Origin: Henckelia pumila
Taxonomy: Eukaryota; Streptophyta; Magnoliopsida; Lamiales; Gesneriaceae
Length of the DNA: 64,000 nucleotides
Assembly: GCF_033568475.1 (NCBI RefSeq)
Contig: NC_133121.1
Location: 132,836,375 to 132,900,374, forward strand
Direction of reading: 5' to 3'
Shown: one piece after another, positions 22,572 through 32,720 of the stretch
How the letters are laid out: each line of letters begins with the position of its first letter
Position numbering within the stretch: position 1 is the stretch's first letter
Program-made: the position numbers and the translations under genes
The notes under the pieces: generated by a model
The model's database searches: none
What the model saw: the letters and a program-made list of their open reading frames with translations, nothing else
What the model was told of the DNA's origin: nothing

Positions 22572-23181
22572 CAGAATCTGCAAAAGCCCAGATAACTTTT
22601 TCCTCCTTTCATCGATTTGACAGAGACCCCCTTTTCATCTTAATGGCAAAACCAGGACAAATCAGCGGTTGGGCCGTCTACCAACCACAACAATAACATT
22701 CAATAGCTCAAAATTAGAAGCTTAACCAAAAAAATAAGCCCAAAAAAGGGTCAACTAAATGCCAAAATAAAGTTGGCCCTCGAAAAAATGCCTCGATCGA
22801 TTTCTTAAAAATAAGGCTAAAAATTTTGAACCCAAAAGAGGAAAGGGAAAAGGAGAAAAAAGAAAGCAAGAAAATAAACAATGGGCTGCCTAAAAATGTC
22901 GATTGCAGCGCTCCTACGTATAGTTTGGAATGTATTTGTATGGAAAATGGGATGAAGGGAATGTTAACAGGATAGTGACAGTAATTTAAAATCGCGGTTG
23001 ATGATAGGTGAGGGCATTTGCCTGGATTTTTTTGACCGATCTCTCCCCTAAATTTCCTTATTATTACAATTGTGCCCCTACAATATTTACCGACACTTTC
23101 CGCTTGCAATTATGATTTATGCGTGTGTAATATATTTTTATATAACAGCGTTTATTCCATGCATGTTTTATGTATTAAAAT
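22572..23181. other. SCAPER 5' UTR and promoter region
   Basis: This is the upstream flank of the - strand SCAPER gene. A CT-rich leader on the transcribed strand precedes the ATG at 22571. A poly-A-rich block at 22835-22880 (T-rich on the gene strand) may belong to the leader. No other gene seen. Confidence 0.5.
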
Positions 23182-23280
23182 TTTTAAATATTAATACTTT
23201 AAAAAAAAAAAATTATACCATGGGACTCCATCTCACATGAACGAATAGGTAGAAAACTAAGGGAGGGAACAACGTGATCG

Positions 23281-23740
23281 TGTTAGGTGAAGTCAAAGAA
23301 TACATGCAGCAAACTTTCTTTGACTATGCTGCTTTTGTGGAAATTGCAAGAGCTCAACGTGGCTATTTTTCATCCTCATTTCATTAGCCAAATTTGCCTA
23401 TAAATAGGCTCCTCATTCGGCAGATTAAAGTATCTCATTCTTCTCTTCTTTTGTATTAACAAAGAGAGAAAAAAATAAAGAGAGAGAAAAAAAAGATAGT
23501 GTTTTTTTTTTCGGAGATCTCTTGTGAGTTAGAGAATTATTTCTCGGTAATACTCGGGGTTTGGGTGTGGTGAGATATAGTATTTTGTATACACTTGTAA
23601 TATTTCTCCGGTTATAAATATTACAGCAGCTCCGTGGACGTAGCCTATATTAGGTGAACCACGTAAATTTTGGTGTCCTTGTTGATTGTTTTTATTCCGC
23701 AATTATTATCGTCATGATCGTTCCGGCTTAATCCATAACA
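23281..23740 (+). repeat. 5' LTR of the copia element
   Basis: 460 bp. It contains a TATA box (CCTATAAATAGG, about 23398-23409), an AG-rich leader with poly-A and poly-T tracts, and the conserved TG...CA ends. Confidence 0.93.
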
Positions 23741-23742
23741 AC

Positions 23743-23755
23743 TGGTATCAGAGCT
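23743..23755 (+). other. Primer-binding site (initiator tRNA-Met type)
   Basis: TGGTATCAGAGCT lies two bases after the 5' LTR. It is complementary to the 3' end of plant initiator methionine tRNA, the usual primer for copia elements. Confidence 0.92.
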
Positions 23756-23881
23756 GTTACGGTGTTCGGGAGCCTTGGTGAAAAATTTCTTAAAATTCTG
23801 AGTATGCTCTGTGGTTGCAGCTTTGTCTGATCTTCCACATCAGAAAAGATTTTTTGAAATTTTATTAAGGCAGGTGAAGCG

Positions 23882-26800
23882 ATGGCCGGAAATGACGGAT
23901 CGGGACCGGGAATCAATAAGTTCGACGGTACAGATTTCACGTTCTGGCGCTTACAGATTAAAGATTATCTGTATAGCAAGAAGCTACATCAACCTCTATC
24001 CGGGGTGAAGCCATAAAATATGGAGGATGATGAGTGGGAGCTTCTTGACCGACAAGTGTTAGGGGTAATACGATTGACCCTAACAAAGAACGTGGCACAC
24101 AACGTGGCGGAGGCAAATACCACGAAGGAGATGATGTCCATTTTGTCGGACATGTACGAGAAGCCATCAGCAAATAATAAAGTGTTTTTCATGAAAAAAT
24201 TATTCAACTTGAAGATGGAGGAAGGTGCTTCGGTGGCAGCACACATCAATGAATTCAACACGATTGTTTTCCAGCTAACATCGGTTGAAATTAAATTTGA
24301 TGATGAAATTCGAGCACTTATTCTTTTGGCGTCTTTGCCAAATGCTTGGGAGCCGATGCGGGCAGCGGTTAGCAATTCTGCTGGAAAGGAAAAGTTACAA
24401 TTCAATGATGTCAGAGATCGAATCCTTGGTGAAGAAGTTCGCAGGATGGATTCGGGTAAAGGGACATCATCATCTGCCCCAAATCTCGAGAACAGGGGCA
24501 GAGGCAGGAGTGTAGAAAAGAGATCTAACCGATGGCGTGGCAGATCCAAATCAAGAACTGGAAAAGACAAAAATACCTTTGAAAAGAAATTGAAGTGCTG
24601 GAGCTGTTGTGAAACTGGCCAAATGAAAAATGACTGCAGAGCACCCAAGAATAATGCAAATGCTGTTACTGAGGATGTACATGATGCCTTAGTACTATCC
24701 ATGAAAAGCCCGGTTAATTCATGGGTTATGGATTCGGGAGCTTCATTTCATACCACCGGTGATCGTGAGGTATTTAGTAATTACACTGCTGGTAATTACG
24801 AAAAAGTTTTCCTGGCTGATGGAAAACCGTTGGAAATAGCTGGTATTGGTGATATCAGTTTGAAAATGTCAAACGGATCCATCTGGAAGCTCAACAAAGT
24901 GAGGCATGTACCAAAGTTGACCCGGAATCTCATCTCAGTGGGACAGCTCGATGACGAAGGCCATAAAGTGACCTTTGGTGATGGCTCTTGGAAAGTGAGC
25001 AAAGGAGCCATGATTATTGCTCGAGGAACGAAAACTGGAACCCTGTACATGAATTCCAGTTGCAGAGATATGTTAGCAGCTGTTGATGCTGGAGCTAACT
25101 CAAGTCTATGGCACTGTAGACTTGGACATATGAGTGAGAAGGGAATGAAGATGCTGATGTCAAAAGGGAAGCTACCGGAGTTAAAAACTGTCGAACACAA
25201 ACTGTGTGAAAGTTGTGTTTTTGAAAAACAGAAAAGGGTGAGCTTTTCGAAAGGCGGTAGAGAACCGAAAGCAGCAAAGTTGGAGCTGGTTCATACTGAC
25301 GTGTGGGGGCCATCTCCTATGACATCCCTTGGAGGCTCACGATATTATGTCACATTTATCGATGATTCGAGCAGGAAGGTTTGGGTTTATTTTCTGAAAA
25401 ATAAATCTGATGTTTACGAGACCTTTAAGAGGTGGAAAGTCATGGTGGAGAATGAGACCAACTTGAAGGTGAAGTGTTTACGGTCTGATAACGGAGGAGA
25501 ATATGAAGATTTTGAGTTCAAGAAGTATTGTGCACAGAACTGGATCAAGATGGAGAAAACCATTCCTGGTACACCTCAACAGAATGGTGTAGCTGAGAGG
25601 ATGAATAGGACCCTGAATGAGCGAGCCAGGAGCATGAGATTGCACGCTGGACTGCCGAAATCATTCTGGGCTGATGCAGTTAACACTGCAGCGTATCTGA
25701 TCAACAGAGGACCTTCAGTACCACTTGATTGCAGAATACCAGAGGAGGTCTGGAGCGGCAAAGGAGTAAACTTTTCGTTCTTGAAAGTGTTTGGTTGTCT
25801 CTCATATGTTCACATCGATTCAGCCAACAGAACGAAACTTGATCCGAAATCAAAGAAGTGTTTCTTTATTGGTTATGGAGATAATGAGTTTGGTTATCGG
25901 TTCTGGGATGACCAAAATCGAAAGATCGTTCGGAGCAGAGACGTCATTTTCAATGAGCAAGTTTTGTACAAGGACAACTCAGACATTCCAACTGGAGATA
26001 AATATCCTGAAGTCCAGAAGTCAAATGAAGTACCATTGATTGATATTCCTGTGAATGAGTCGGATGATAGTAACCAAAAAGAAGAAATTGCACAAGAACC
26101 TGACCCACAAACTCCGGTAATTGAACTCAAGAGATCGTCAAGAACAATCAGACCACCTCAGAAATACTCCTCTGCACTTCACTATATTTTGCTGACTGAT
26201 AAAGGTGAACCTGAGACCTTTGAAGAAGCGATTCAAAATGATGTTTCAACCAAGTGGGAGTTAGCCATGGAAGATGAGATGGATTCACTGTCATCCAATC
26301 AGACGTGGAAGTTGACGGAACTTCCTGAAGGCAAAAAGGCATTACACAACAAATGGGTGTACCGGATCAAAGAAGAAGTTGATGGTAGCAAGCGGTACAA
26401 GGCGAGACTTGTTGTGAAAGGTTTTCAACAGCGGGAAGACATTGATTACACCGAGATTTTCTCTCCAGTGGTTAAGTTGACCACTATCAGAACAGTACTT
26501 GGACTAGTGGCTAAGGAAGACTTACATCTGGAGCAGTTGGATGTAAAGACGGCGTTTCTTCATGGTGACTTGGATGAAGAAATTTATATGAAGCAGCCAC
26601 AGGGATTTGAAGTACGAGGGAAAGAGAAAATGGTGTGCAAACTTCAGAAGAGCTTGTACGGTCTCAAACAAGCTCCAAGACAGTGGTACAAGAAGTTTGA
26701 CGGATTCATGAATAACAACGGTTTCCTGAGGTGCCAGGCAGATCACTGTTGTTATGTGAAGAAGATTGATGGTTTCTATATCATTCTACTGCTATATGTG

Positions 26801-27756
26801 GATGACATGTTGATAGCAGGATCTTGTCTGGAGGAGATTGATAAACTCAAGAGAGAGTTATCAAAGGAATTTGCAATGAAGGATTTGGGAGCTGCAAAAC
26901 AAATTCTTGGTATGAGGATCTTGAGAGATAGGGTGAACGGAGTCTTGAAGTTATCTCAGACAGAGTACGTGAAAAAGGTGCTTAGCAGATTCAACATGGA
27001 TGAAGCTAAACCGGTTAGTACTCCTTTGGCTAGTCATTTCAAACTAACCAAAGCTCAATCACCATCGATGGAGCAGGAGCATGCTTATATGAATAAGGTT
27101 CCTTATGCATCTGCTGTCGGAAGCCTCATGTATGCAATGGTGTGCACCAGACCAGACATAGCACATGCAGTAGGAGTTGTGAGCAGGTTTATGAGCAATC
27201 CAGGAAAACAACACTGAAAAGCAGTGAAGTGGATTCTCAGATATTTGAAAGGTACTATTAGTTCATCTTTGTGCTTCAGAAATTCAGATCAGGCTTACAA
27301 GGTTTTGTAGATGCCGACATGGGTGGTGACCTAGATGGCAGAAAGAGTACTACTGGATATGTGTTCACATTAGGTGGTACGGCAGTAAGCTGGGTGTCCA
27401 AGTTGCAAAAGATTGTTGCACTTTCGACTACTGAAGCTGAGTATGTTGCAGTGACAGAAGCTAGCAAGGAGATGATATGGTTGAGATCATTCCTTGAGGA
27501 GTTGGGTCAGAAGCTTGAAGATAGCACGTTACACTGTGACAGTCAAAGTGCTATTCATTTGGCAAAGAATCCTGTTTATCATGCAAGGACAAAGCATATA
27601 CAAGTTCGGTATCATTTCATCAGATCAGTTTTGGAGGATGGAATCTTGATGCTTGAGAAGATTCCTGGAAGCAGAAATCCAGCTGATATGTTCACAAAGG
27701 CGGTGACCACTGACAAACTGAAGTTATGTTCGACTTCAGTTAGACTGCAAGTATAA
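23882..27756 (+). pseudogene. Copia gag-pol polyprotein, broken
   Basis: Starts at the ATG at 23882 (MAGNDGSGPG). An in-frame TAA at 24014-24016 stops gag after 44 codons; an open stretch of 1065 codons then runs from 24020 to a TGA at 27215-27217. A frameshift before 27308 puts RNase H in another frame up to 27756. Domains in order: gag; CCHC zinc knuckle at 24596-24637, in which the usual His is Gln (CWSCCETGQMKNDC); aspartic protease with DSG at about 24731; integrase HHCC and DDE core with HTDVWGP and NGVAERMNRTL; RT with LDVKTAFLHGDL and YVDDM at about 26793; RNase H with [17 protein letters not shown] and [13 protein letters not shown]. The loss of function is seen directly; the age is an estimate. 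Confidence 0.92.
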
Positions 27757-27815
27757 GAAATGAAGCATGAGCTGCTGTATTGACTGTGTGAAGACATGAT
27801 TGAAATCAAATCTTC

Positions 27816-27827
27816 AAGTGGGAGAAA
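27816..27827 (+). other. Polypurine tract
   Basis: AAGTGGGAGAAA lies immediately before the 3' LTR and is the second-strand priming site of the copia element. Confidence 0.85.
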
Positions 27828-28285
27828 TGTTAGGTGAAGTCAAAGAATACATGCAGCAAACTTTCTTTGACTAGGCTGCTTTTGTGAAAATTGCAAGAGC
27901 TCAACGTGGCTATTTTTCATCCTCATTTCATTAGCCAAATTTGCCTATAAATAGGCTCCTCATTCGGCAGATTAAAGTATCCCATTCTTCTCTTCTTTTG
28001 TATTAACAAAGAGAGAAGAAAATAAAGAGAGAGAAAAAAAGAGAGTGTTTTTTTTTCGGAGATCTCTTGTGAGTTAGAGAATTATTTCTCGGTAATACTC
28101 GGGGTTTGGGTGTGGTGAGATATAGTGTTTTGTATACACTTGTAATATTTCTCCGGTTATAAATATTACAGCAGCTCCGTGGACGTAGCCTATATTGGGT
28201 GAACCACGTAAATCTTGGTGTCCTTGTTGATTGTTTTTATTCCGCAATTATTATCGTCATGATCGTTCCGGCTTAATCCATAACA
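27828..28285 (+). repeat. 3' LTR of the copia element
   Basis: 458 bp, about 98% identical by eye to the 5' LTR. Differences include substitutions at the ACTATG/ACTAGG and TATATTAGG/TATATTGGG sites and small changes in A and T run length. Confidence 0.93.
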
Positions 28286-28491
28286 GATCCAACCCCCAAA
28301 ACATATATCCAAATATTTCAATGAGAAATATGCTCGAACATGGTCCAACCCCCAGAGCATACCCCAAATATTTCAATGAGAAATATGCTCAACACGAGAA
28401 TCGAACCCGCAACGCTGAAAAATTTCTTCTCACATAATCTCAGGTCTTATCAACTTGTCTATGCTCTTGTGAGCTTTTAAATATTATTACT

Positions 28492-29223
28492 ATTTGTATT
28501 AAATGCTGTAGGATATTTTTTATAATAAATTTTTCATTTAATGTTAGATAAACTATAAAATTATAATAAGTTTTACTATATTTGTTTGATTAAATGGAAT
28601 ATTTTTTTAAACCATTGTATTGCAATATATACTAGAATTTCTCACTAGAAAATTCGTATCCATAAATAATTTATATTGTATTTTTTAAAAAAATTGACTA
28701 AATAAAATTAAAAGATTATAATAAACACCAAAAAATAAATTATTGAAGTTATAAAATATTGTGAATTACTCCCCCATTAAAATAACCGAGTTTGTTGTTC
28801 TATAAGCTTCGTGCGTGTGTATATGTTTATTATTACTATTATGTAAAAATCTTTCGTTGATCTCTTGGTATGCCCACAAAAATATAGAAAAATTTATAAT
28901 AATAATAAAAAAAAACACACACACATCATAAATCGCTTTCCTCCACGATTTCAACTTTTTTTTTTCATTTAACTATTTCTCCCATTTTTATATTTAATAT
29001 ATAGTACAATCATTTTATTTGATAATTTTAATTGAAATATAATTTTATTATAAAAAACATATTTTTAGTGCGTGCAACAAAACGCTAATATATATATATA
29101 TATATATATAATCAGAGTTGAAGTATGGTTAGTAACCACTTTAAATATTCTTACTTCGTATCTATCATTATTTTTTAAGTAAAATAAGAGTAATAAAAAA
29201 GCATAACATTTTTTTAACATTAA
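28492..29223. other. Intergenic, AT-rich, no gene seen
   Basis: Low-complexity A/T DNA, with a short CACACA run near 28916-28924 and a (TA)n run at about 29088-29110. No supported gene. Confidence 0.6.
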
Positions 29224-29831
29224 GAATGTGTTTGACTAAACTTATTAAAAAGAGCTTATAAGCTTCTAGAGCTTAAATGCTGTTTTACAAGCTTATAAGC
29301 TGTTAGAACTTATTTTAAAAATAAGTTGTTAAAATGTTTGGATAAAATTATTTTAAATAACTTAAAGATGATGTGTTTGGTATTATAAGATCTTTTTATC
29401 GTCGAAATTACCAAAAAGGGTATAATTATATGAAAATAATATTTCGAGTTATACATATATGAAAATAGTTTTATAATAAAAATATATTAAAAAATAAAAT
29501 TGTTATAATATTTTATTTTAGAAAAATTTATGTGATTTGGAATTTTTTTAAAAAATAATATTTAATATTTAATGGGTGGAGGATATGATGGAGATTTATT
29601 AAAATATTTAAGGATATTTTAGAGAGATAGAATGTTAAAATAAGATCTTTTTGAAAAAAGTATCTCCCCCCTTACTTTTTTAAAAACAGCTTATAAGTTG
29701 TCAAACAACTTATTTTGACAGCTTATAAGCTGTTTCTAAAAAAATTTACCAAACGGATCCGGAGAGCTTTTAAGCTCTAAAACAACTTAAAAGCTGTTTT
29801 TAAGAGCTTAAAAGTTCTCCCAAACACCATC
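29224..29831. mobile_element. Tourist / PIF-Harbinger-like MITE
   Basis: 608 bp with a TAA duplication on both sides (29221-29223 and 29832-29834). Terminal inverted motifs are GAATGTGTTTG and, reversed, GATGGTGTTTG. Just inside both ends are several copies of AGCTTATAAGCT and relatives that can pair. The centre is AT-rich with no transposase. A 3-bp TAA target and TGTTTG-containing ends fit Harbinger-type MITEs. Confidence 0.7.
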
Positions 29832-29999
29832 TAAATAGAAATTTACGTGATATGCTTACTGGTATAAATATAGTTTATATATCACATATGTATATGGAAA
29901 TAAAGTATATCTATTACTATTTATTAAGTTTAAATATCATATAAAAATTGAATGGTGTCTTGGTCTGGTTCTTCTTAATCCAAAAATATCCCTCCATTG

Positions 30000-30218
30000 C
30001 CCCTAAGGGGTGTCCAAGTTGATGAAGTAGGTGAACTCTTGGCCATAGATCAGGAGTTCGATTCTCCCTGCCAACACCTTCTTGGACTAGCCTGTCACAC
30101 AGGACTTGCCTAGTGTGGTTTACCTGACTAGCGTAATTTGCAGGCTATTGCGTTAGTTCGGGGGTTTACCCAGAGCGCACCGAAAGGTAGCGGCTGCGGG
30201 TTCCCACGTCAAAAAAAA
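30000..30218 (+). mobile_element. tRNA-derived SINE with target duplication
   Basis: 219 bp including a 9-A tail. A-box-like TGTCCAAGTTGATGAAG near the start, then a B-box AGGAGTTCGATTCTCC at about 30050-30065, and the family-specific end CGAAAGGTAGCGGCTGCGGG with GTTCCCACG. It is flanked by a 14-bp imperfect duplication (29986-29999 ATATCCCTCCATTG and 30219-30232 ATGTCCCTCTATTC). It is a SINE rather than a tRNA gene, because there is no anticodon arm or acceptor stem. Confidence 0.88.
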
Positions 30219-30232
30219 ATGTCCCTCTATTC

Positions 30233-30660
30233 ACCAATGTTCTTTCTATCATTTCCAATTTACACTCTTTTTTATATTTTATTTTATCCCTCTTTTCAAT
30301 TCACTTCATTTCCTTTCGAATTATGTGGAGATGGCTGCTCTTATGCCTATACATAAATATTTATGTATCACGTCACACACATATCATGTGTACCTCAATT
30401 ACTAGTATTTTTAAAATTTTGTTGGTTCCTATATCCAAGTATTAAAAAAGAGTAAGGCTCAACTGCTAAAGAGGCAATGGGTTTAGCCCAATGGGACAAT
30501 TTTGATCGTGTAAATAGTTTTTTGGGCTGGATCACATCATTATATTTTATTATATTTTCTCATTTCTTTTTGTTTTTTGGTTAATTAAATATCTGGATTC
30601 TGGGCCGGACTCACACACACTCTCGTTCCATTGTGAGTTCAGTCTTTGGCTCCTTTCTTT
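30233..30660. other. Intergenic, no gene seen
   Basis: T-rich unique sequence with no supported frame. Nothing notable before the fold-back at 30661. Confidence 0.5.
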
Positions 30661-31019
30661 GTGCAAGTAACAACAATTAAAAAAAATTACGCAAGTAAAT
30701 ACACTTGACCTTGAAAATAATTACCAAAAAATCATCTCACTATGAAGAAATATAAGGTATTAATTCCAAGAACTATTCATTCTTGCATATTTATTATTGA
30801 TTTTTTTGAGATATATTTTTGAATATTACTTATTTTTTTGTGCAAGTAAACATAATTTTTTTTAAAAAAAAATTTACGCAAGTAAATACACTTGACCTTG
30901 AAAATAATTACCAAAAAAATAAGTACTATTCAAAAATATATCTAAAAAAAATCAATAATAAATATGCAAGAATGAATAGTTCTTGGAATTAATACCTTAT
31001 ATTTCTTCATAGTGAGATG
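30661..31019. repeat. Compound repeat: direct repeat A-A' interleaved with inverted repeat B-B'
   Basis: Unit A (30661-30730, GTGCAAGTAA ... TTACCAAAAAA) is repeated directly at 30840-30917. Unit B (about 30733-30836, from CATCTCACTATGAAG) recurs as an almost perfect reverse complement at about 30914-31019 (ending CTTCATAGTGAGATG). The B arms are about 105 bp long with only about 77 bp between them, so a transcript would form a long double-stranded stem with A' as the loop. Confidence 0.9.
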
Positions 31020-32454
31020 AATCGTGGGGTCGATTGATCTTATATAACTTGTTTTAGAGCATTATTATTTCACATTCGACTTGCATGATTTTAGCCTGTT
31101 GATGCCACACAAATTAGACTAGGGTTATTCAATATTTGACTTTCATAATTTTATTTCAAGGCACGGCTATTTCATATTTGATCATTAATCGCGCACTTGC
31201 CCTATTTTGAGTCTTAATAATTACTTATATTATATTATTACATATAAAAAAAATTAAAAAAGGAGTGCACGTTCTTATTTTCTTACATTTCTAAAACTTG
31301 GTTGATTCCCGATTATTATTATTATTATTTAAACCAAACCAAAACAAAACTCGTATTAAAAAATGAAAAATGGGCCACAAGAAAGCCCATTGGGTTAAAA
31401 GTCAAACAGTAATGGAGACACGTGTGACCATGCGGAGTGCACGTGCCGCGCAGAGGTGTACACGCGCACGTGTCGTGATAAAGAGTTGACGGCCCCGAAA
31501 ATCACGCACGACCAAATCTAGGCACGGCCTGAACTCAACCATGCACATCTTTCTTGCCTGACTCGCTTTTATGTGGAAATGAACCTCACGCGCTATTTTT
31601 CAATGTTTTTTTAAATATATATGTTTTAAAAAAAAATAAAATTGAATGTTGTATTAGTTTCAGCCAACGTTATATTTTAAGAAGTTGAATCGAATCGAAT
31701 CTCTAAAAACTATATTTAGAGATGGTTTGTAAAAGATTATATTTCTGTAGAAGTGATTAAATTTATAGATTATAACAAAAGTTAAGAAAAATCAAAAGTT
31801 GGTAGTATTTGAAAACAAATTGAAAATATAAAATCAAAGTTGGGTAGTGTTTAATAAATAAGTGATTAGAGTGATTTTAAAATTGAATTTTTTATTAGAA
31901 TCATTTTTTGAGAATCATAATCATGATATGACTAGTTTTTAAATTTCAATCAAATTAAACATAAGCTAACCATAATTTGAGTTTAAGAAACACGCAAAAG
32001 TGATTTTTTAAGCCAAAATTTAATAATTATTTTTTAATAATTGCAAACACTCTTTAGTCGTATGTATCTAGTTGTATTACTATGCAATATAATAACATAA
32101 TTTTTATGTTAAATTTGAAAATAATTATTAGATGAACAATGTGGAGAAAATTAATAAGGTGGAGTTGGGTTTACAGGACAAATAGATAAAATAAATAAAT
32201 AAATATGATATCCGGCTTCTTTATTTTTTAATGAGTGAAAGTATTATTTGAAACAACTTAAGTTCATCCTTTTATTTTTTTTGCAACATCGATTGGGTTT
32301 TAGCTTTGCACATGTATTATTTGTAATATATGTTGTACTGTCATAATGTAAGTTTTGAATTTTATTCATGAAACGACATATATAAATTGATATTTATAAA
32401 TATGTTGCACATTGATATGAATCATATGATAATAATGGATAAGTGATATAACAT
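31020..32454. other. Intergenic, no gene seen
   Basis: AT-rich, apart from a GC-rich patch at about 31400-31560 that holds three G-boxes. Weak MITE-like ends (GTAGTGTTTAATAA near 31845 and GCAAACACTCTTTA near 32044) may bound an old element. No coding region supported. Confidence 0.5.
31419..31472. promoter_or_regulatory. Three G-box / ABRE cores (CACGTG) within 54 bp
   Basis: CACGTG occurs at 31419-31424, 31440-31445 and 31467-31472, with contexts GACACGTGTG, TGCACGTGCC and CGCACGTGTC. These are binding sites of bZIP and bHLH factors. No gene lies downstream on either strand within several kilobases, so the target is unknown. Confidence 0.6.
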
Positions 32455-32590
32455 ATGAGACAGGTCGATCAAACACATACGATGAGTAATATTTTTGGTA
32501 TTAGTAGGACTATTTTCTCATATATATTGAATCAAATAAGATATTTGTCTCATAAAATTTATCAGTGAGGCCGTCTGATGAGATTGTTGT
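32455..32590. mobile_element. Degenerate TGAGACGG-type MITE
   Basis: Starts ATGAGACAGGTCGATCAAA and ends near GTGAGGCCGTCTGATGAGA, with TTTGTCTCATAAAAT before the end. It resembles the elements at 62839-63300 and 63670-63807, but is more decayed. Confidence 0.5.
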
Positions 32591-32720
32591 GTATATAGAT
32601 AGGATATATATGGAAGGAACACAAATTCGTTATTTAATCACCTTTGAGTGAGTGAGAGACACCACTGCAATACAATTTATCTCTTTTATAGTTTGTCATT
32701 CGAACATCTCATAATTCTCG

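Larger units (their letters stand above)
23281..28285 (+). mobile_element. Copia LTR retrotransposon (Tnt1/Tork-like), 5.0 kb, inactive
   Basis: Complete structure: 5' LTR, primer-binding site, gag-pol, polypurine tract, 3' LTR. Both LTRs begin TGTTAGG and end ATAACA. The flanking target duplication is GATCG/GATCC (23276-23280 and 28286-28290, one mismatch). The domain order PR-INT-RT-RH is that of copia elements. The two LTRs differ by about 8 substitutions over 458-460 bp by eye, so the insertion is fairly young. The coding region carries stops and a frameshift, so this copy cannot make its own proteins. Confidence 0.95.
23199..28474 (-). mobile_element. tRNA-derived SINE, split by the copia element
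   Basis: The SINE lies on the - strand. Its head is at 28474 and its oligo(T) tail at about 23199, and the copia element at 23281-28285 interrupts it. An imperfect 17-bp target duplication flanks the whole (23182-23198 and 28475-28491, TTTTAAATATTA-A/T-TACT). Read on the - strand, the head has an A-box-like GACAAGTTGATAAG and a B-box GCGGGTTCGATTC, as in tRNA genes. Part of the body (AAATATTTCAATGAG...) is duplicated at 28308-28400. A second, uninterrupted copy lies at about 63343-63610 and spans the insertion point. Confidence 0.82.

Noticed and set aside
23989..24702. Antisense 237-codon frame in the copia gag region
   Set aside because: It is a shadow of the gag-pol frame, without its own motifs.
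30000..30218. tRNA gene
   Set aside because: A- and B-box-like sequences occur but no cloverleaf. The A-tail and target duplication make it a SINE.
31845..32055. Possible additional MITE
   Set aside because: End motifs GTAGTGTTTAATAA and AGAGTGTTTGCAA match only loosely and no target duplication is visible.
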